In this document: in pieces, positions 40,966 through 50,046 of the stretch
How the letters are laid out: each line of letters begins with the position of its first letter
Numbering within the stretch: position 1 is the first letter of the stretch
NCBI RefSeq assembly: GCF_900101435.1
Contig: NZ_FMZH01000011.1
Span: forward strand, 119,833-183,832
Direction: 5' to 3'
From: Pedobacter soli
Lineage (GTDB): Bacteria; Bacteroidota; Bacteroidia; Sphingobacteriales; Sphingobacteriaceae
DNA: 64,000 nt
The notes under the pieces: generated by a model
Told to the model about the DNA's origin: nothing
Databases searched by the model: none
What the model saw: only the letters and a program-made list of their open reading frames with translations
Position numbers and translations under genes: made by a program

Positions 40966-41352
40966 ATGGAAACGACAAAAATTTTAATCGGCTACGCAGT
41001 TTATTTACCTGTTGCACTTTTCTTAACTTTTTATGTTTCAAAAACCTTGTTTAAAAATAGTAAGGTGTATATGCTTGATATTTTTAAAGGGAGGGAAGAA
41101 ATAGCCTTTGCCACGAACAAACTGTTTGAAACAGGCTTTTATCTCTTAAATATCGGTTTTGCGTTGAGGATTATGAAGATCGAAATTAGTGTTAATGATT
41201 ACAGGAATATCATTGAGGCCTTAAGTTCTAAAATTGGTGGGTTTTCTATTTACCTCGGTATAATGCTTTTTATTAATCTGTACTTCTTTTTCAGAGGTAA
41301 ACGCAAAGCGAAAGAGAGTTTAAGACCGAATCCTTTTACTGCTTCTATGTAA
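40966..41352 (+). CDS. Small membrane protein of unknown family (paralogue 2)
   Basis: 128 residues. Membrane segments at about 8-25, 58-70 (weaker) and 93-110, with a basic tail RGKRKAKESLRPNPF. Shares with the upstream gene the layout and the FYLLNIGFALRIM core, so the pair arose by an old duplication. A hairpin element with 19-bp arms follows 8 bp after the stop. The function is unknown. A pair of related short proteins could form a heterodimer in the inner membrane. Confidence 0.75.
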   Translation: METTKILIGYAVYLPVALFLTFYVSKTLFKNSKVYMLDIFKGREEIAFATNKLFETGFYLLNIGFALRIMKIEISVNDYRNIIEALSSKIGGFSIYLGIMLFINLYFFFRGKRKAKESLRPNPFTASM

Positions 41353-41360
41353 TCGCTATA

Positions 41361-41410
41361 AGAGAAGTCAAGTTTTAATGTGCACCGTACTATTAAAACT
41401 TGACTTCTCT
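41361..41410. repeat. Perfect 19-bp inverted repeat after the membrane protein pair
   Basis: Arms at 41361-41379 (AGAGAAGTCAAGTTTTAAT) and 41392-41410 with a 12-base loop. No T-run follows, so it is not a classical terminator. It could be a strong 3' RNA stem, a protein-binding site or a repeat. Confidence 0.8.
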
Positions 41411-41483
41411 AAGGAAAACTTCCCAAGTATCTGGTTTTAAACTTCGGGAATTTATAATGCTTTTCAAATTGCGCTTCTCAAAC

Positions 41484-41512
41484 AAAAAGTCCCGATTTTT
41501 GGTCGGGACTTT
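41484..41512 (-). terminator. Intrinsic terminator of ettA
   Basis: Arms AAAGTCCCGA (41486-41495) and TCGGGACTTT (41503-41512); on the minus strand the run continues in T. Confidence 0.9.
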
Positions 41513-41515
41513 GCT

Positions 41516-43195
41516 TTAACTTAATTTTTTATACCTGATGCGTTTCGGCGTTACATCTCCTAAACGTTTCTTGCGGTTTTCTTCGTAATCAGAATAGTTA
41601 CCTTCAAAGAAATACACTTCTGAGTTGCCTTCAAAGGCCAGGATATGTGTACAGATCCGGTCTAAAAACCACCTGTCGTGACTAATCACCACTGCGCAAC
41701 CACCAAAGTTTTCTAATGCTTCTTCCAGTGCACGTAAAGTGTTTACGTCGATATCGTTGGTAGGCTCATCGAGTAACAATACGTTGGCTCCTTTTTTCAA
41801 TGTAATGGCCAAATGCACGCGGTTACGTTCACCACCAGATAAAATACCTACTTTTTTCTGCTGATCGCCACCGTTAAAGTTGAATTTAGAAACATAAGCA
41901 CGTCCGTTAACGGCTTTATTACCTAACTGGATATTATCTAAGCCATCGGTAATGTTTTCGTAAACAGTTTTATCTGCATCTAAATCGTTGTGCATCTGAT
42001 CTACATAACCCAGTTCAACCGTTTCGCCCACGCGGAAAGTTCCGGCATCGGCTTCTTCCTGTCCTGTAATTAAACGGAATAAAGTGGTTTTACCGGCACC
42101 ATTCGGACCGATAATGCCCACAATACCTGCCGGTGGGAGCGAGAAGTTCAGGTTATCGAACAATACCTTATCGCCATAAGCTTTGGTTACATTGGTTGCT
42201 TCGATTACTACGTTACCCAAACGTGGTCCGGCAGGGATGAAAAGCTCCAATTTATCTTCTCTTTCTCTGCCATCTTCAGAGGCTAATTTGTCATAGTTGG
42301 CAATACGTGCTTTTGATTTGGCATGACGGGCTTTCGGTGCCATACGTACCCATTCCAGCTCACGCTCCAAGGTTTTCTGGCGTTTGCTTTCGGTTTTCTC
42401 TTCCTGAGCCAAACGTTTCGCTTTCTGATCTAACCAGCTGCTGTAATTTCCTTTCCACGGAATACCTTCGCCACGGTCTAACTCTAAAATCCATCCGGCC
42501 ACATTGTCAAGGAAGTACCTGTCGTGAGTTACTGCAATAACAGTTCCTTCGTAATTTTGTAAAAACTGCTCTAACCAGTCGATACTTTCTGCATCCAGGT
42601 GGTTGGTAGGCTCATCCAATAACAATACGTCTGGGTGCTGCAGCAATAAACGGCACATGGCCACGCGGCGGCGCTCACCACCTGAAAGTACAGCAATTTT
42701 AGTATCCGGATCAGGGCAACGCAAAGCATCCATCGCTCTTTCCAATTTCGAGTCGATTTCCCATGCACCCAACGAATCTATTTTATCCTGAAGCTCGCCC
42801 TGTCTAGCCATTAACTTATCCATTTTATCTGGATCAGAATAATTTTCCTCCAAACCGAAAGCTTCGTTTACTTCTTCGTACTCTTTTAAAATAGCAGTAA
42901 CTTCTGCGACACCTTCTTCTACCACCTCACGAACGGTTTTTTCGGGATCAAGAATTGGCTCTTGTGCCAGATAACCAACCGAATAGCCTGGCGAGAAAAC
43001 AACTTCGCCCTGGTAAGATTTATCTAAACCTGCAATGATTTTTAAAAGTGATGACTTACCAGAACCATTTAAACCGATAACGCCGATTTTGGCACCGTAA
43101 AAGAAAGAAAGATAGATATTTTTTAAAACCTGTTTTTGTGGAGGGTAAATTTTATTTACACCTGCCATAGAAAAGATTATTTTTTCGTCTGACAT
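41516..43195 (-). CDS. ettA: Energy-dependent translational throttle protein EttA (ABC-F)
   Basis: 559 residues, normal for EttA. It has two ABC domains without membrane segments: Walker A GLNGSGKSS at 41-49 and GPNGAGKTT in the second domain, signatures LSGGERRRVAMC and LSGGERNRVHLA, and Walker B LLLDEPTNHLDAESIDWLEQ and LLLDEPTNDID. The arm and the P-site-tRNA linker (about 240-320, rich in K, R and E: KRLAQEEKTESKRQ) are EttA-type. It binds the ribosome E-site and couples elongation to the ATP/ADP ratio. A single gene with its own terminator. Confidence 0.94.
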   Translation of the reverse strand: MSDEKIIFSMAGVNKIYPPQKQVLKNIYLSFFYGAKIGVIGLNGSGKSSLLKIIAGLDKSYQGEVVFSPGYSVGYLAQEPILDPEKTVREVVEEGVAEVTAILKEYEEVNEAFGLEENYSDPDKMDKLMARQGELQDKIDSLGAWEIDSKLERAMDALRCPDPDTKIAVLSGGERRRVAMCRLLLQHPDVLLLDEPTNHLDAESIDWLEQFLQNYEGTVIAVTHDRYFLDNVAGWILELDRGEGIPWKGNYSSWLDQKAKRLAQEEKTESKRQKTLERELEWVRMAPKARHAKSKARIANYDKLASEDGREREDKLELFIPAGPRLGNVVIEATNVTKAYGDKVLFDNLNFSLPPAGIVGIIGPNGAGKTTLFRLITGQEEADAGTFRVGETVELGYVDQMHNDLDADKTVYENITDGLDNIQLGNKAVNGRAYVSKFNFNGGDQQKKVGILSGGERNRVHLAITLKKGANVLLLDEPTNDIDVNTLRALEEALENFGGCAVVISHDRWFLDRICTHILAFEGNSEVYFFEGNYSDYEENRKKRLGDVTPKRIRYKKLS

Positions 43196-43428
43196 CGTAT
43201 TTATGTTGTTTTTATAATGTTAAACCTTGTGTTTTATCCTTGGAGGACGTTTAGATTTGAGATCCGTTTTACGCTTTAAATGCCAGGGTAAATTCAAATC
43301 GCTACAAAGATAGAAACAACAGGGCTATTACAAAGGACTTTATTGGGTAAAATTGGCTTTGGTCTGGTTTAAATACCGTTCGGTCAAAAGCCGATAATTT
43401 TGTATTATTGACGTTAATTTCGCCGCCT

Positions 43429-45876
43429 ATGAAAACTAAAAGTCTGCTGCTCTTCCTTTTGTTCCTGTTTGTTTCGAATCTGGTGCCGGCGCAAGGCACA
43501 GATACTTTAAAAGCTAAGCAGGCTGCCGATAGCTTAAAGCGAAATTTTGTAGCCAAAATGCAGGATTTTGCCAAAAGTTCGGCAAAAAAAAGCAAAGCAG
43601 AGCTGGAAGCCGATAAGGCGGTTATCGATCAGATCAGGATATTTGAGCAGGTACGCAAAGCCATGCAAAAAGCCAAGAACTACCTCAGTAATGGCTTAGA
43701 TACGCCGGGCATAAAAACCGAATTAAAAGCGATTGATGATGACTTTACCCGCGCAAGTGATGGGGTTTTTATCAATAAAGGCACTGCCCAAACTTTTCGA
43801 AACCTTACAGCAACAGCTAAAATATTAACCGAATTACTCAATAAGGCCAATACCCGTAAAATCAATCTGGATGCCAACCAGCAACAGCTGAATAATTTTC
43901 GCTATCAGCTCGATTCTTTGTCGGGCGAGCCGGCTCTTTTTAAGTTTCCGCAAGATTCTGTTTCGCTAACCAAATACCTCCAAAAGGTGGTATTGGTGGC
44001 CTACGAAATTAAACCGGTTGATAGCATGCTGAAAATTGCCAATACCAATATCCAAAGCCTGTTGGCACAGGTAAATGTGACGGTGTTTAAGCTACAAAAC
44101 CATTTGGATGAAATAGCTGCCTACCAGCAAGCAATGGCCGATAATAGTTTTAAACGCGAATTTGGTGATCTTTCAAGCCCTGAAGGGCATTACAGGCCTT
44201 TTGGTGATATATTGTCGCACTCCTGGGTAAAGGGTGGCATGACACTCGGTTTTTATGCCGAAAACAATTACGGGAAGCTGTTTACCTTGTTGCTATTGGT
44301 GTTTTTATCTTACACTTATCTTAAATCGCTTAAGGGCATTTATACCGAATCAAACCTGCTGCGGCCGGATATGGAAGGACAGCTGGTAATCAGATATCCT
44401 TTTCTATCTGCCCTGCTCATCGTAATCAGTATATTTCAGTTCATTTTCAGATCGCCACCCTTTGTACTCAATGTCATCTTCTGGCTCATATCCTGTGTAT
44501 CACTCAGTATCATTTTCAGCAAGTTCATCAATAAGTACTGGATGCGGGTATGGACTTTCATGGTGATACTTTTTATGCTTGCTGCGGTCGATAACCTGGT
44601 GCTGCAGGCATCGAGAACCGAAAGATGGCTCATTCTGATCATTTCGGCGGTTGGAGTTGTTTTTGGTTTATTTACTTTGTTGAAAGGCAAAAGGGATACT
44701 TTGAGAGAGAAGTGGATCGTATATTCGATAGGCTTTATGGTATTGCTGGAAGCATTTTCGATGCTGGCCAACATCCTCGGTAGGTATAACATGGCCAAAA
44801 CACTGTTTATCAGCGGCTATTTAAATGTAGTGGTAGCCATTCTGTTCCTTTGGACGGTAAGGCTCATTAACGAAGGATTGTTTCTGGCTTTCAATATTTA
44901 CTCGGGGCAGGATAAAAAACTGTTTTACCTTAATTTTTCTAAAGTTGGTAAACGGGCACCGCTATTATTTTATGGTTTGCTGGTTGCAGGTTGGTTAGTA
45001 TTGTTCGGGCGCAATTTTCCGGCCTATAATTATTTTTCGAAACCCTTAAAAGAATTTTTTAGCGCCGACAGGACTATTGGCGATTACACCTTTAGCATCA
45101 ATACCGTTTTACTGTTCATTGTCATTATTGTGATCTCGCTAATCGTTTCGAAAGTAGTTTCGTTCTTTGCTACCGATAAGCATTTGGAGCATAAAGACGA
45201 TCAAAAGCGGTATGGCATTGGCAGTTGGTTGCTTTTGGTGCGTATTGCCATTTTGGCCATTGGTTTGTTCTTGGCCATCGCCGCTGCGGGCATTCCTGTC
45301 GATAGGATTACGATTATATTGGGGGCATTGGGAGTAGGTATTGGTTTTGGTTTGCAAACATTGGTAAATAATCTGGTAAGCGGTTTAATTATTGCTTTCG
45401 AAAAACCGGTAAATGTGGGTGATATTGTTGATGTTGACGGGCAGGGGGGAACCATGAAATCGATAGGTTTCAGGAGTAGTGTCATCTCTACCTGGGATGG
45501 CGCGGATGTGGTAATGCCCAACGGCGATTTACTCAACGCACACCTCATTAACTGGTCGCTGGGTGGTAACCGTAAACGGTTATCAATCATAGTTGGGGTT
45601 GCCTATGAAACCGATCTTGAAAAAGCCAGACGGGTTTTAATGGAGGTATTGGGTAATGAAGACCGGATAGCCAAAAACCCAGGCCCGGTAGTACAGTTCG
45701 AACAGTTTGCAAGCAGTGCTATTGATATTAAGGTTTATTTCTGGAGCAGGCACATTGGACAGGCACTGGCCACCAAAAGCGATTTAATTGTAGCCATTAA
45801 CGAGGCTTTTAAAGCTAACGATATTAACATTCCTTTTCAGCAGCAGGAAATTACTGTACGCTATCCGAAAGCATAA
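43429..45876 (+). CDS. Large MscS-type mechanosensitive channel
   Basis: 815 residues from ATG 43429 (MKTKSLLLFLLFLF), which opens a signal peptide ending VPAQG; a start seven codons earlier adds residues without purpose. The first 280 residues are a periplasmic helical region with coiled-coil character. Then come about ten membrane helices, and the C-terminal MscS pore and beta domain: GALGVGIGFGLQTLVNNLVSG is the pore-lining TM3 Gly/Ala pattern, followed by EKPVNVGDIVDVDGQGG. It releases solutes under osmotic downshock. The family is similar to the large MscK/YbdG-like forms. Confidence 0.9.
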   Translation: MKTKSLLLFLLFLFVSNLVPAQGTDTLKAKQAADSLKRNFVAKMQDFAKSSAKKSKAELEADKAVIDQIRIFEQVRKAMQKAKNYLSNGLDTPGIKTELKAIDDDFTRASDGVFINKGTAQTFRNLTATAKILTELLNKANTRKINLDANQQQLNNFRYQLDSLSGEPALFKFPQDSVSLTKYLQKVVLVAYEIKPVDSMLKIANTNIQSLLAQVNVTVFKLQNHLDEIAAYQQAMADNSFKREFGDLSSPEGHYRPFGDILSHSWVKGGMTLGFYAENNYGKLFTLLLLVFLSYTYLKSLKGIYTESNLLRPDMEGQLVIRYPFLSALLIVISIFQFIFRSPPFVLNVIFWLISCVSLSIIFSKFINKYWMRVWTFMVILFMLAAVDNLVLQASRTERWLILIISAVGVVFGLFTLLKGKRDTLREKWIVYSIGFMVLLEAFSMLANILGRYNMAKTLFISGYLNVVVAILFLWTVRLINEGLFLAFNIYSGQDKKLFYLNFSKVGKRAPLLFYGLLVAGWLVLFGRNFPAYNYFSKPLKEFFSADRTIGDYTFSINTVLLFIVIIVISLIVSKVVSFFATDKHLEHKDDQKRYGIGSWLLLVRIAILAIGLFLAIAAAGIPVDRITIILGALGVGIGFGLQTLVNNLVSGLIIAFEKPVNVGDIVDVDGQGGTMKSIGFRSSVISTWDGADVVMPNGDLLNAHLINWSLGGNRKRLSIIVGVAYETDLEKARRVLMEVLGNEDRIAKNPGPVVQFEQFASSAIDIKVYFWSRHIGQALATKSDLIVAINEAFKANDINIPFQQQEITVRYPKA

Positions 45877-46543
45877 AAGCATTTCTAACCTGGTTTTAAT
45901 GTAATTATCAGCATATTTTCATAATAAAATACAAAACAGCGTAAGCAGTATAAATGTTATACTTTTAACGTACGGATTAGTTCTTAGTAGATACCGTAAA
46001 CGTTAGTAAACTCAAAAAGCCTTTCAGGATTGAAAGGCTTTTTGTTTAGGTTATATCTAAATCTAACCTTGTTTTTTACTAAACAAAAACAACCAATTTT
46101 ATGTTAATTCCGTATAGTAGTTTAGATAGGTGTTTTAGAGGAGTGATTAGATTGTTGACTTTTGTCTCAATAAAATGTTAAATGATGGCATGTTCCTTTT
46201 ATTTTTCTGTCAAAACTTGTAAATTGCCTATATAAATAGATACAATTTGTCAGTTTTTAAGTGTTGGGAAATACTTACAATAAACCGACAATAGAATTAT
46301 TTTAAGCGGATGTTTTTGGCAAAAATCCCTTTAAAACCTTTATAACACTTAATACGTAGATAAATAGGAATAAAATATTATTTATCACGACGACATTCTT
46401 ACATTAATTTTAGGGCTTTCAGGCGTGTATAGGCCTCTTTATCCACCCGGATGGCGCAATTGTTGATAAAATAAAGAAAACAGCACCTACTCTTTTTATA
46501 ATTTATTTTATAGTTTAGGGACGTAGCTGTTAAGAAAGGTATT
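45877..46543. other. 667-bp gap between the MscS and clpC genes
   Basis: Apart from the terminator at 46014-46043 I see no gene, repeat family or RNA. The second half is very AT-rich. CAGAGAATACC-like boxes are absent. The clpC start is preceded by AAGAAAGG, one of the few purine-rich Shine-Dalgarno-like sites in the window. Confidence 0.5.
46014..46043 (+). terminator. Intrinsic terminator downstream of the MscS gene
   Basis: Arms AAAAAGCCTTTC and GAAAGGCTTTTT around a six-base loop, 137 bp after the stop. Confidence 0.85.
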
Positions 46544-49093
46544 ATGGAAGCAAAATTTTCACCACAGGTTAAAGATGTAATCTCTTTTAGTAGGGAGGAA
46601 GCGCTCCGCTTAGGGCACGATTACATCGGAACCGAGCATTTATTATTAGGCCTCATCCGCGAAGGCGATGGTATGGCAATAAAAATTTTACGATCGTTAG
46701 GAGTTGATACTGGTAAATTGCGCCGCTCAATTGAAGATGCCGTTCGCGGTACGTCGAGTGTTACAGTAAACTTAGGCAATATTCCGTTGACGAAACAGGC
46801 CGAAAAAGTTTTAAAGATTACTTACTTAGAAGCTAAAATATTTAAAAGCGATTTAATTGGCACCGAACATTTATTGTTGTCGGTTTTGAGAGATGATGAT
46901 AACATCGCCTCACAAATCTTATTACAATACGGCGTTACTTACGATGTTTTTAAACAAGAGGTAGAAGTAAATAAGAACGGCTTCAGAGACGATATTTCAA
47001 ACAGCGCCTCTACAGGTGGCGACGATGATTATCGCGAAGAAGAAAGCTTTAGTACACCTAAAAAGGTTTCAGATATCAAATCTAAAACACCTGTTTTGGA
47101 TAATTTCGGTCGCGATTTAACCAAGGCTGCAGAAGAGGGCCGTTTAGACCCGATTGTAGGCCGCGAGAAAGAAATTGAGCGTGTATCGCAGATTTTATCC
47201 CGCAGGAAAAAGAACAACCCGATTTTAATTGGTGAGCCAGGAGTTGGTAAATCGGCAATTGCAGAAGGCCTGGCCTTGCGCATTGTACAACGTAAAGTTT
47301 CGCGTGTGCTTTTTGGCAAACGTGTAGTTACGTTAGATTTAGCTTCGTTGGTAGCTGGTACCAAATATCGTGGTCAGTTCGAAGAGCGTATGAAAGCGGT
47401 AATGAACGAGCTTGAAAAATCTACAGATGTAATTCTGTTTATTGATGAGATTCATACCATTGTTGGCGCGGGAGGTGCATCTGGTTCGCTTGATGCCTCA
47501 AACATGTTCAAACCGGCTTTGGCCAGGGGCGAAATTCAATGTATCGGTGCCACTACTTTAGATGAATACCGTCAGTATATCGAAAAAGATGGTGCTTTAG
47601 ACCGCCGTTTCCAAAAAGTGATGGTTGAGCCGGCTACTCCTGATGAAACCATCGAGATTTTAAGCCGCATTAAAGATAAGTATGAAGAACACCACGGTGT
47701 AACGTATACCCAGGAAGCAATTGAGGCTTGCGTTACGTTAACTTCACGCTATATTTCTGATCGTTTCTTACCCGATAAAGCCATTGATGCTTTAGATGAA
47801 GCAGGATCGAGGGTACACTTAACCAACATCCATGTTCCGCAGAACATTATTGATATTGAAGCTAAAATTGAAGATATCAAGTTAGAGAAAAATAAGGTTG
47901 TACGTAGCCAGAAATATGAAGAAGCTGCAAAACTCCGCGATACTGAGAAAAATTTAATTGAAGAATTAGATAAAGCCAAAGCAGAGTGGGAAGCCGAAAC
48001 CAAAACCAAACGTTACGAAGTATCAGAAGATAACGTAGCAGAAGTGGTAGCCATGATGACTGGTATTCCGGTGCAACGTGTTGGCCAAACTGATAGCCAG
48101 AAATTGTTGAACATGTACGATAAAGTGGCTGAGAAAATTATCGGTCAGGATGATGCGATTAAGAAATTAACCAAAGCCATCCAACGTACAAGAGCTGGAT
48201 TAAAAGATCCTAAAAAACCAATTGGTTCGTTCATTTTCTTAGGGCCAACCGGTGTAGGTAAAACTGAATTGGCCAAAGAACTGGCTCGTTTCATGTTTGA
48301 TAGCGATGATGCTTTGATTCAAATTGATATGAGCGAGTACATGGAGAAATTCGCTGTATCACGTCTGGTAGGAGCGCCTCCGGGATATGTGGGTTACGAA
48401 GAAGGTGGACAGTTAACTGAAAAAGTTAGAAGAAAACCTTATGCGGTAATCTTATTGGATGAAATTGAGAAAGCGCACCCTGATGTATTTAATATCTTAT
48501 TGCAGGTATTAGACGAAGGACAATTAACTGATAGCTTAGGCCGTAAAGTTGATTTTAGAAATACGATCATCATCATGACATCGAATATTGGTGCACGCCA
48601 ATTGAAAGATTTTGGACAAGGTGTTGGTTTCTCTACTTCAGCTAAAAACAACCAGGCAGAAGCACACAGCCGTGGTGTGATTGAGAGCGCTTTAAAACGT
48701 GCTTTTGCACCAGAGTTCTTAAACCGTGTAGATGACGTGGTTGTATTTAACAGCTTAGGTAAAGAAGAAATCTTCAAAATTATCGATATCGAATTAAAAG
48801 CATTATTCGGTCGCGTACATACTTTGGGATACGATATTGCCTTAACTGAAAACGCAAAAGAATATATTGCCGAAAAAGGTTTCGATAGTAACTTCGGTGC
48901 CCGCCCGTTAAAGAGGGCCATCCAGAAATATCTGGAAGATCCGATTGCCGAAGAAATCCTTAAAGGTGAATTAACTGAAGGAGATGTGTTGGAAATCGAT
49001 TACGATAAAACAACAGATGTAATTTCGGTAAATCACAAAAAAGGCGAAAAGAAGAAAGAACAATCCGCCGAAGAAGATTCTTCAGCTAAATAA
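46544..49093 (+). CDS. clpC: ClpC-type ATP-dependent Clp protease ATP-binding subunit
   Basis: 849 residues. Two N-terminal Clp repeat domains (LGHDYIGTEHLLLGLIREGDG and DLIGTEHLLLSVLRDDDN) are followed by AAA-1 with Walker A GEPGVGKSA (about 230) and Walker B VILFIDEIHT. A UVR-like middle segment comes next (about 450-480: KVVRSQKYEEAAKLRDTEK, diagnostic of ClpC). AAA-2 has Walker A GPTGVGKTE (about 567) and Walker B VILLDEIEKAHP. It unfolds proteins and feeds them to ClpP. A Lys/Glu-rich tail ends the protein. AGAAAGG lies 8 bp before the ATG. A clear terminator follows. Confidence 0.96.
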   Translation: MEAKFSPQVKDVISFSREEALRLGHDYIGTEHLLLGLIREGDGMAIKILRSLGVDTGKLRRSIEDAVRGTSSVTVNLGNIPLTKQAEKVLKITYLEAKIFKSDLIGTEHLLLSVLRDDDNIASQILLQYGVTYDVFKQEVEVNKNGFRDDISNSASTGGDDDYREEESFSTPKKVSDIKSKTPVLDNFGRDLTKAAEEGRLDPIVGREKEIERVSQILSRRKKNNPILIGEPGVGKSAIAEGLALRIVQRKVSRVLFGKRVVTLDLASLVAGTKYRGQFEERMKAVMNELEKSTDVILFIDEIHTIVGAGGASGSLDASNMFKPALARGEIQCIGATTLDEYRQYIEKDGALDRRFQKVMVEPATPDETIEILSRIKDKYEEHHGVTYTQEAIEACVTLTSRYISDRFLPDKAIDALDEAGSRVHLTNIHVPQNIIDIEAKIEDIKLEKNKVVRSQKYEEAAKLRDTEKNLIEELDKAKAEWEAETKTKRYEVSEDNVAEVVAMMTGIPVQRVGQTDSQKLLNMYDKVAEKIIGQDDAIKKLTKAIQRTRAGLKDPKKPIGSFIFLGPTGVGKTELAKELARFMFDSDDALIQIDMSEYMEKFAVSRLVGAPPGYVGYEEGGQLTEKVRRKPYAVILLDEIEKAHPDVFNILLQVLDEGQLTDSLGRKVDFRNTIIIMTSNIGARQLKDFGQGVGFSTSAKNNQAEAHSRGVIESALKRAFAPEFLNRVDDVVVFNSLGKEEIFKIIDIELKALFGRVHTLGYDIALTENAKEYIAEKGFDSNFGARPLKRAIQKYLEDPIAEEILKGELTEGDVLEIDYDKTTDVISVNHKKGEKKKEQSAEEDSSAK

Positions 49094-49097
49094 TTTA

Positions 49098-49127
49098 AAA
49101 CTCCCGGTCAAAAACCGGGAGTTTTTT
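49098..49127 (+). terminator. Intrinsic terminator of clpC
   Basis: Arms AAACTCCCGGT (49098-49108) and ACCGGGAGTTT (49114-49124), then a T-run; directly after the stop. Confidence 0.92.
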
Positions 49128-49230
49128 GTTTCAATGCAGTTGTGGATAGCTGTGTAAGGAGTATGAAATTGATTCGGGAATAGTTCTTTTTATAAAAAAC
49201 ATAGTATCTTTCGATGAACAAACTATAGTC

Positions 49231-49755
49231 ATGAAATCTATCGTCCCCAAATTAATGTGCGTAGCGCTATGCTGTGCGTTTTTGTCTTGTAAAAAAGGAA
49301 CCGATTCTACCTCGCCTGAGACCCCTACAACCTTAAAAATAGAAGCTTCTGCTACTACAAATATCAATAACGATGTGCTTTTAAAGCTGGTTAACGATAT
49401 CCGTTTGGCAGGATGCAATTGTGGCAGCACTAAAATGCCACCGGTAGCAGCCTTAACCTGGAATGCTAACCTGGCCTCAGCTGCGATTTATCAAAGTAAA
49501 TACATGGCGTCGATCAAAAGCATGGTACATACCTCTGCAAATGGCGAAACAGTTGGTACGAGGGTTACCGCATCAGGTTACAACTGGACCACTGTAGGCG
49601 AAAATATTGCTACCGGACAAACTACCGAACTGCAGGTTTTTAATGATTGGATGGCAAGTGAAAGCCACTGCAAAAACATCATGACGGCATCTTTTAAAGA
49701 AATGGGCGCTGCCCGCGCCGATAACTACTGGACACAGGTTTTTGGTGCAAAATAA
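49231..49755 (+). CDS. CAP-domain (SCP/PR-1-like) lipoprotein
   Basis: 174 residues. Lipobox AFLSC (Cys20) with KKGTDS after it. The CAP fold is seen in LVNDIRLAGCNCGS, ALTWNANLASAAIYQSKYMAS, VHTSANGETVGTRV, VGENIATGQ and HCKNIMTASFKEMGAARAD, including the conserved H, the GEN motif and the NIM block. CAP proteins in bacteria are surface or periplasmic and have unclear, sometimes zinc-dependent roles. It is the short single-domain bacterial form. A TATCTTTC box lies about 20 bp upstream. Monocistronic by appearance. Confidence 0.88.
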   Translation: MKSIVPKLMCVALCCAFLSCKKGTDSTSPETPTTLKIEASATTNINNDVLLKLVNDIRLAGCNCGSTKMPPVAALTWNANLASAAIYQSKYMASIKSMVHTSANGETVGTRVTASGYNWTTVGENIATGQTTELQVFNDWMASESHCKNIMTASFKEMGAARADNYWTQVFGAK

Positions 49756-49774
49756 AAATACGGGTATCATCGCG

Positions 49775-49953
49775 GTGAAGTCAGATGTTACCATCTGACT
49801 TTAGATATAAAATTTATAGATTCAACCCAATTGTCAGGTAGCAATATCTGACAACACGGGGTTATTGTAGTGAAGTCAGATGTTCCCATCTGACTTTAGA
49901 TATAAAATTTATAGATTGAACTCAATTGTCAGGTAGCAATACCTGACAACACG
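49775..49953. repeat. Two tandem 95-bp units with GTCAGATG hairpins
   Basis: Unit starts at 49775 and 49870 (95-bp period). Each has a perfect hairpin AAGTCAGATG-N4-CATCTGACTT (49778-49801, 49873-49896) and a second imperfect one, TTGTCAGGTA...(T/A)CTGACAA. The same stem recurs at 54801-54822. Located after the CAP gene. Confidence 0.85.
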
Positions 49954-49989
49954 TGACATAAATAAAAGCTAATAGCATACGCTTTAAGA

Positions 49990-50041
49990 TTGCTTCCCCG
50001 AGAAGTCGGGGCCGGCTGTCGTTCCTCCTCGCAATGACGAT
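49990..50041. repeat. Partial TCGCAATGACGA-type interspersed repeat
   Basis: AGATTGCTTCCCCGAGAAGTCGGGG, with a hairpin, then TCGCAATGACGA at about 50028-50041. This is the right end of the element seen in full at 40273-40380. It adjoins the stop of the ATP-grasp gene. Confidence 0.6.
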
Positions 50042-50046
50042 TATCT

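Noticed and set aside
45877..46543. Possible tRNA or small RNA upstream of clpC
   Set aside because: I looked for cloverleaf arms and CCA ends and for conserved boxes; none could be supported.
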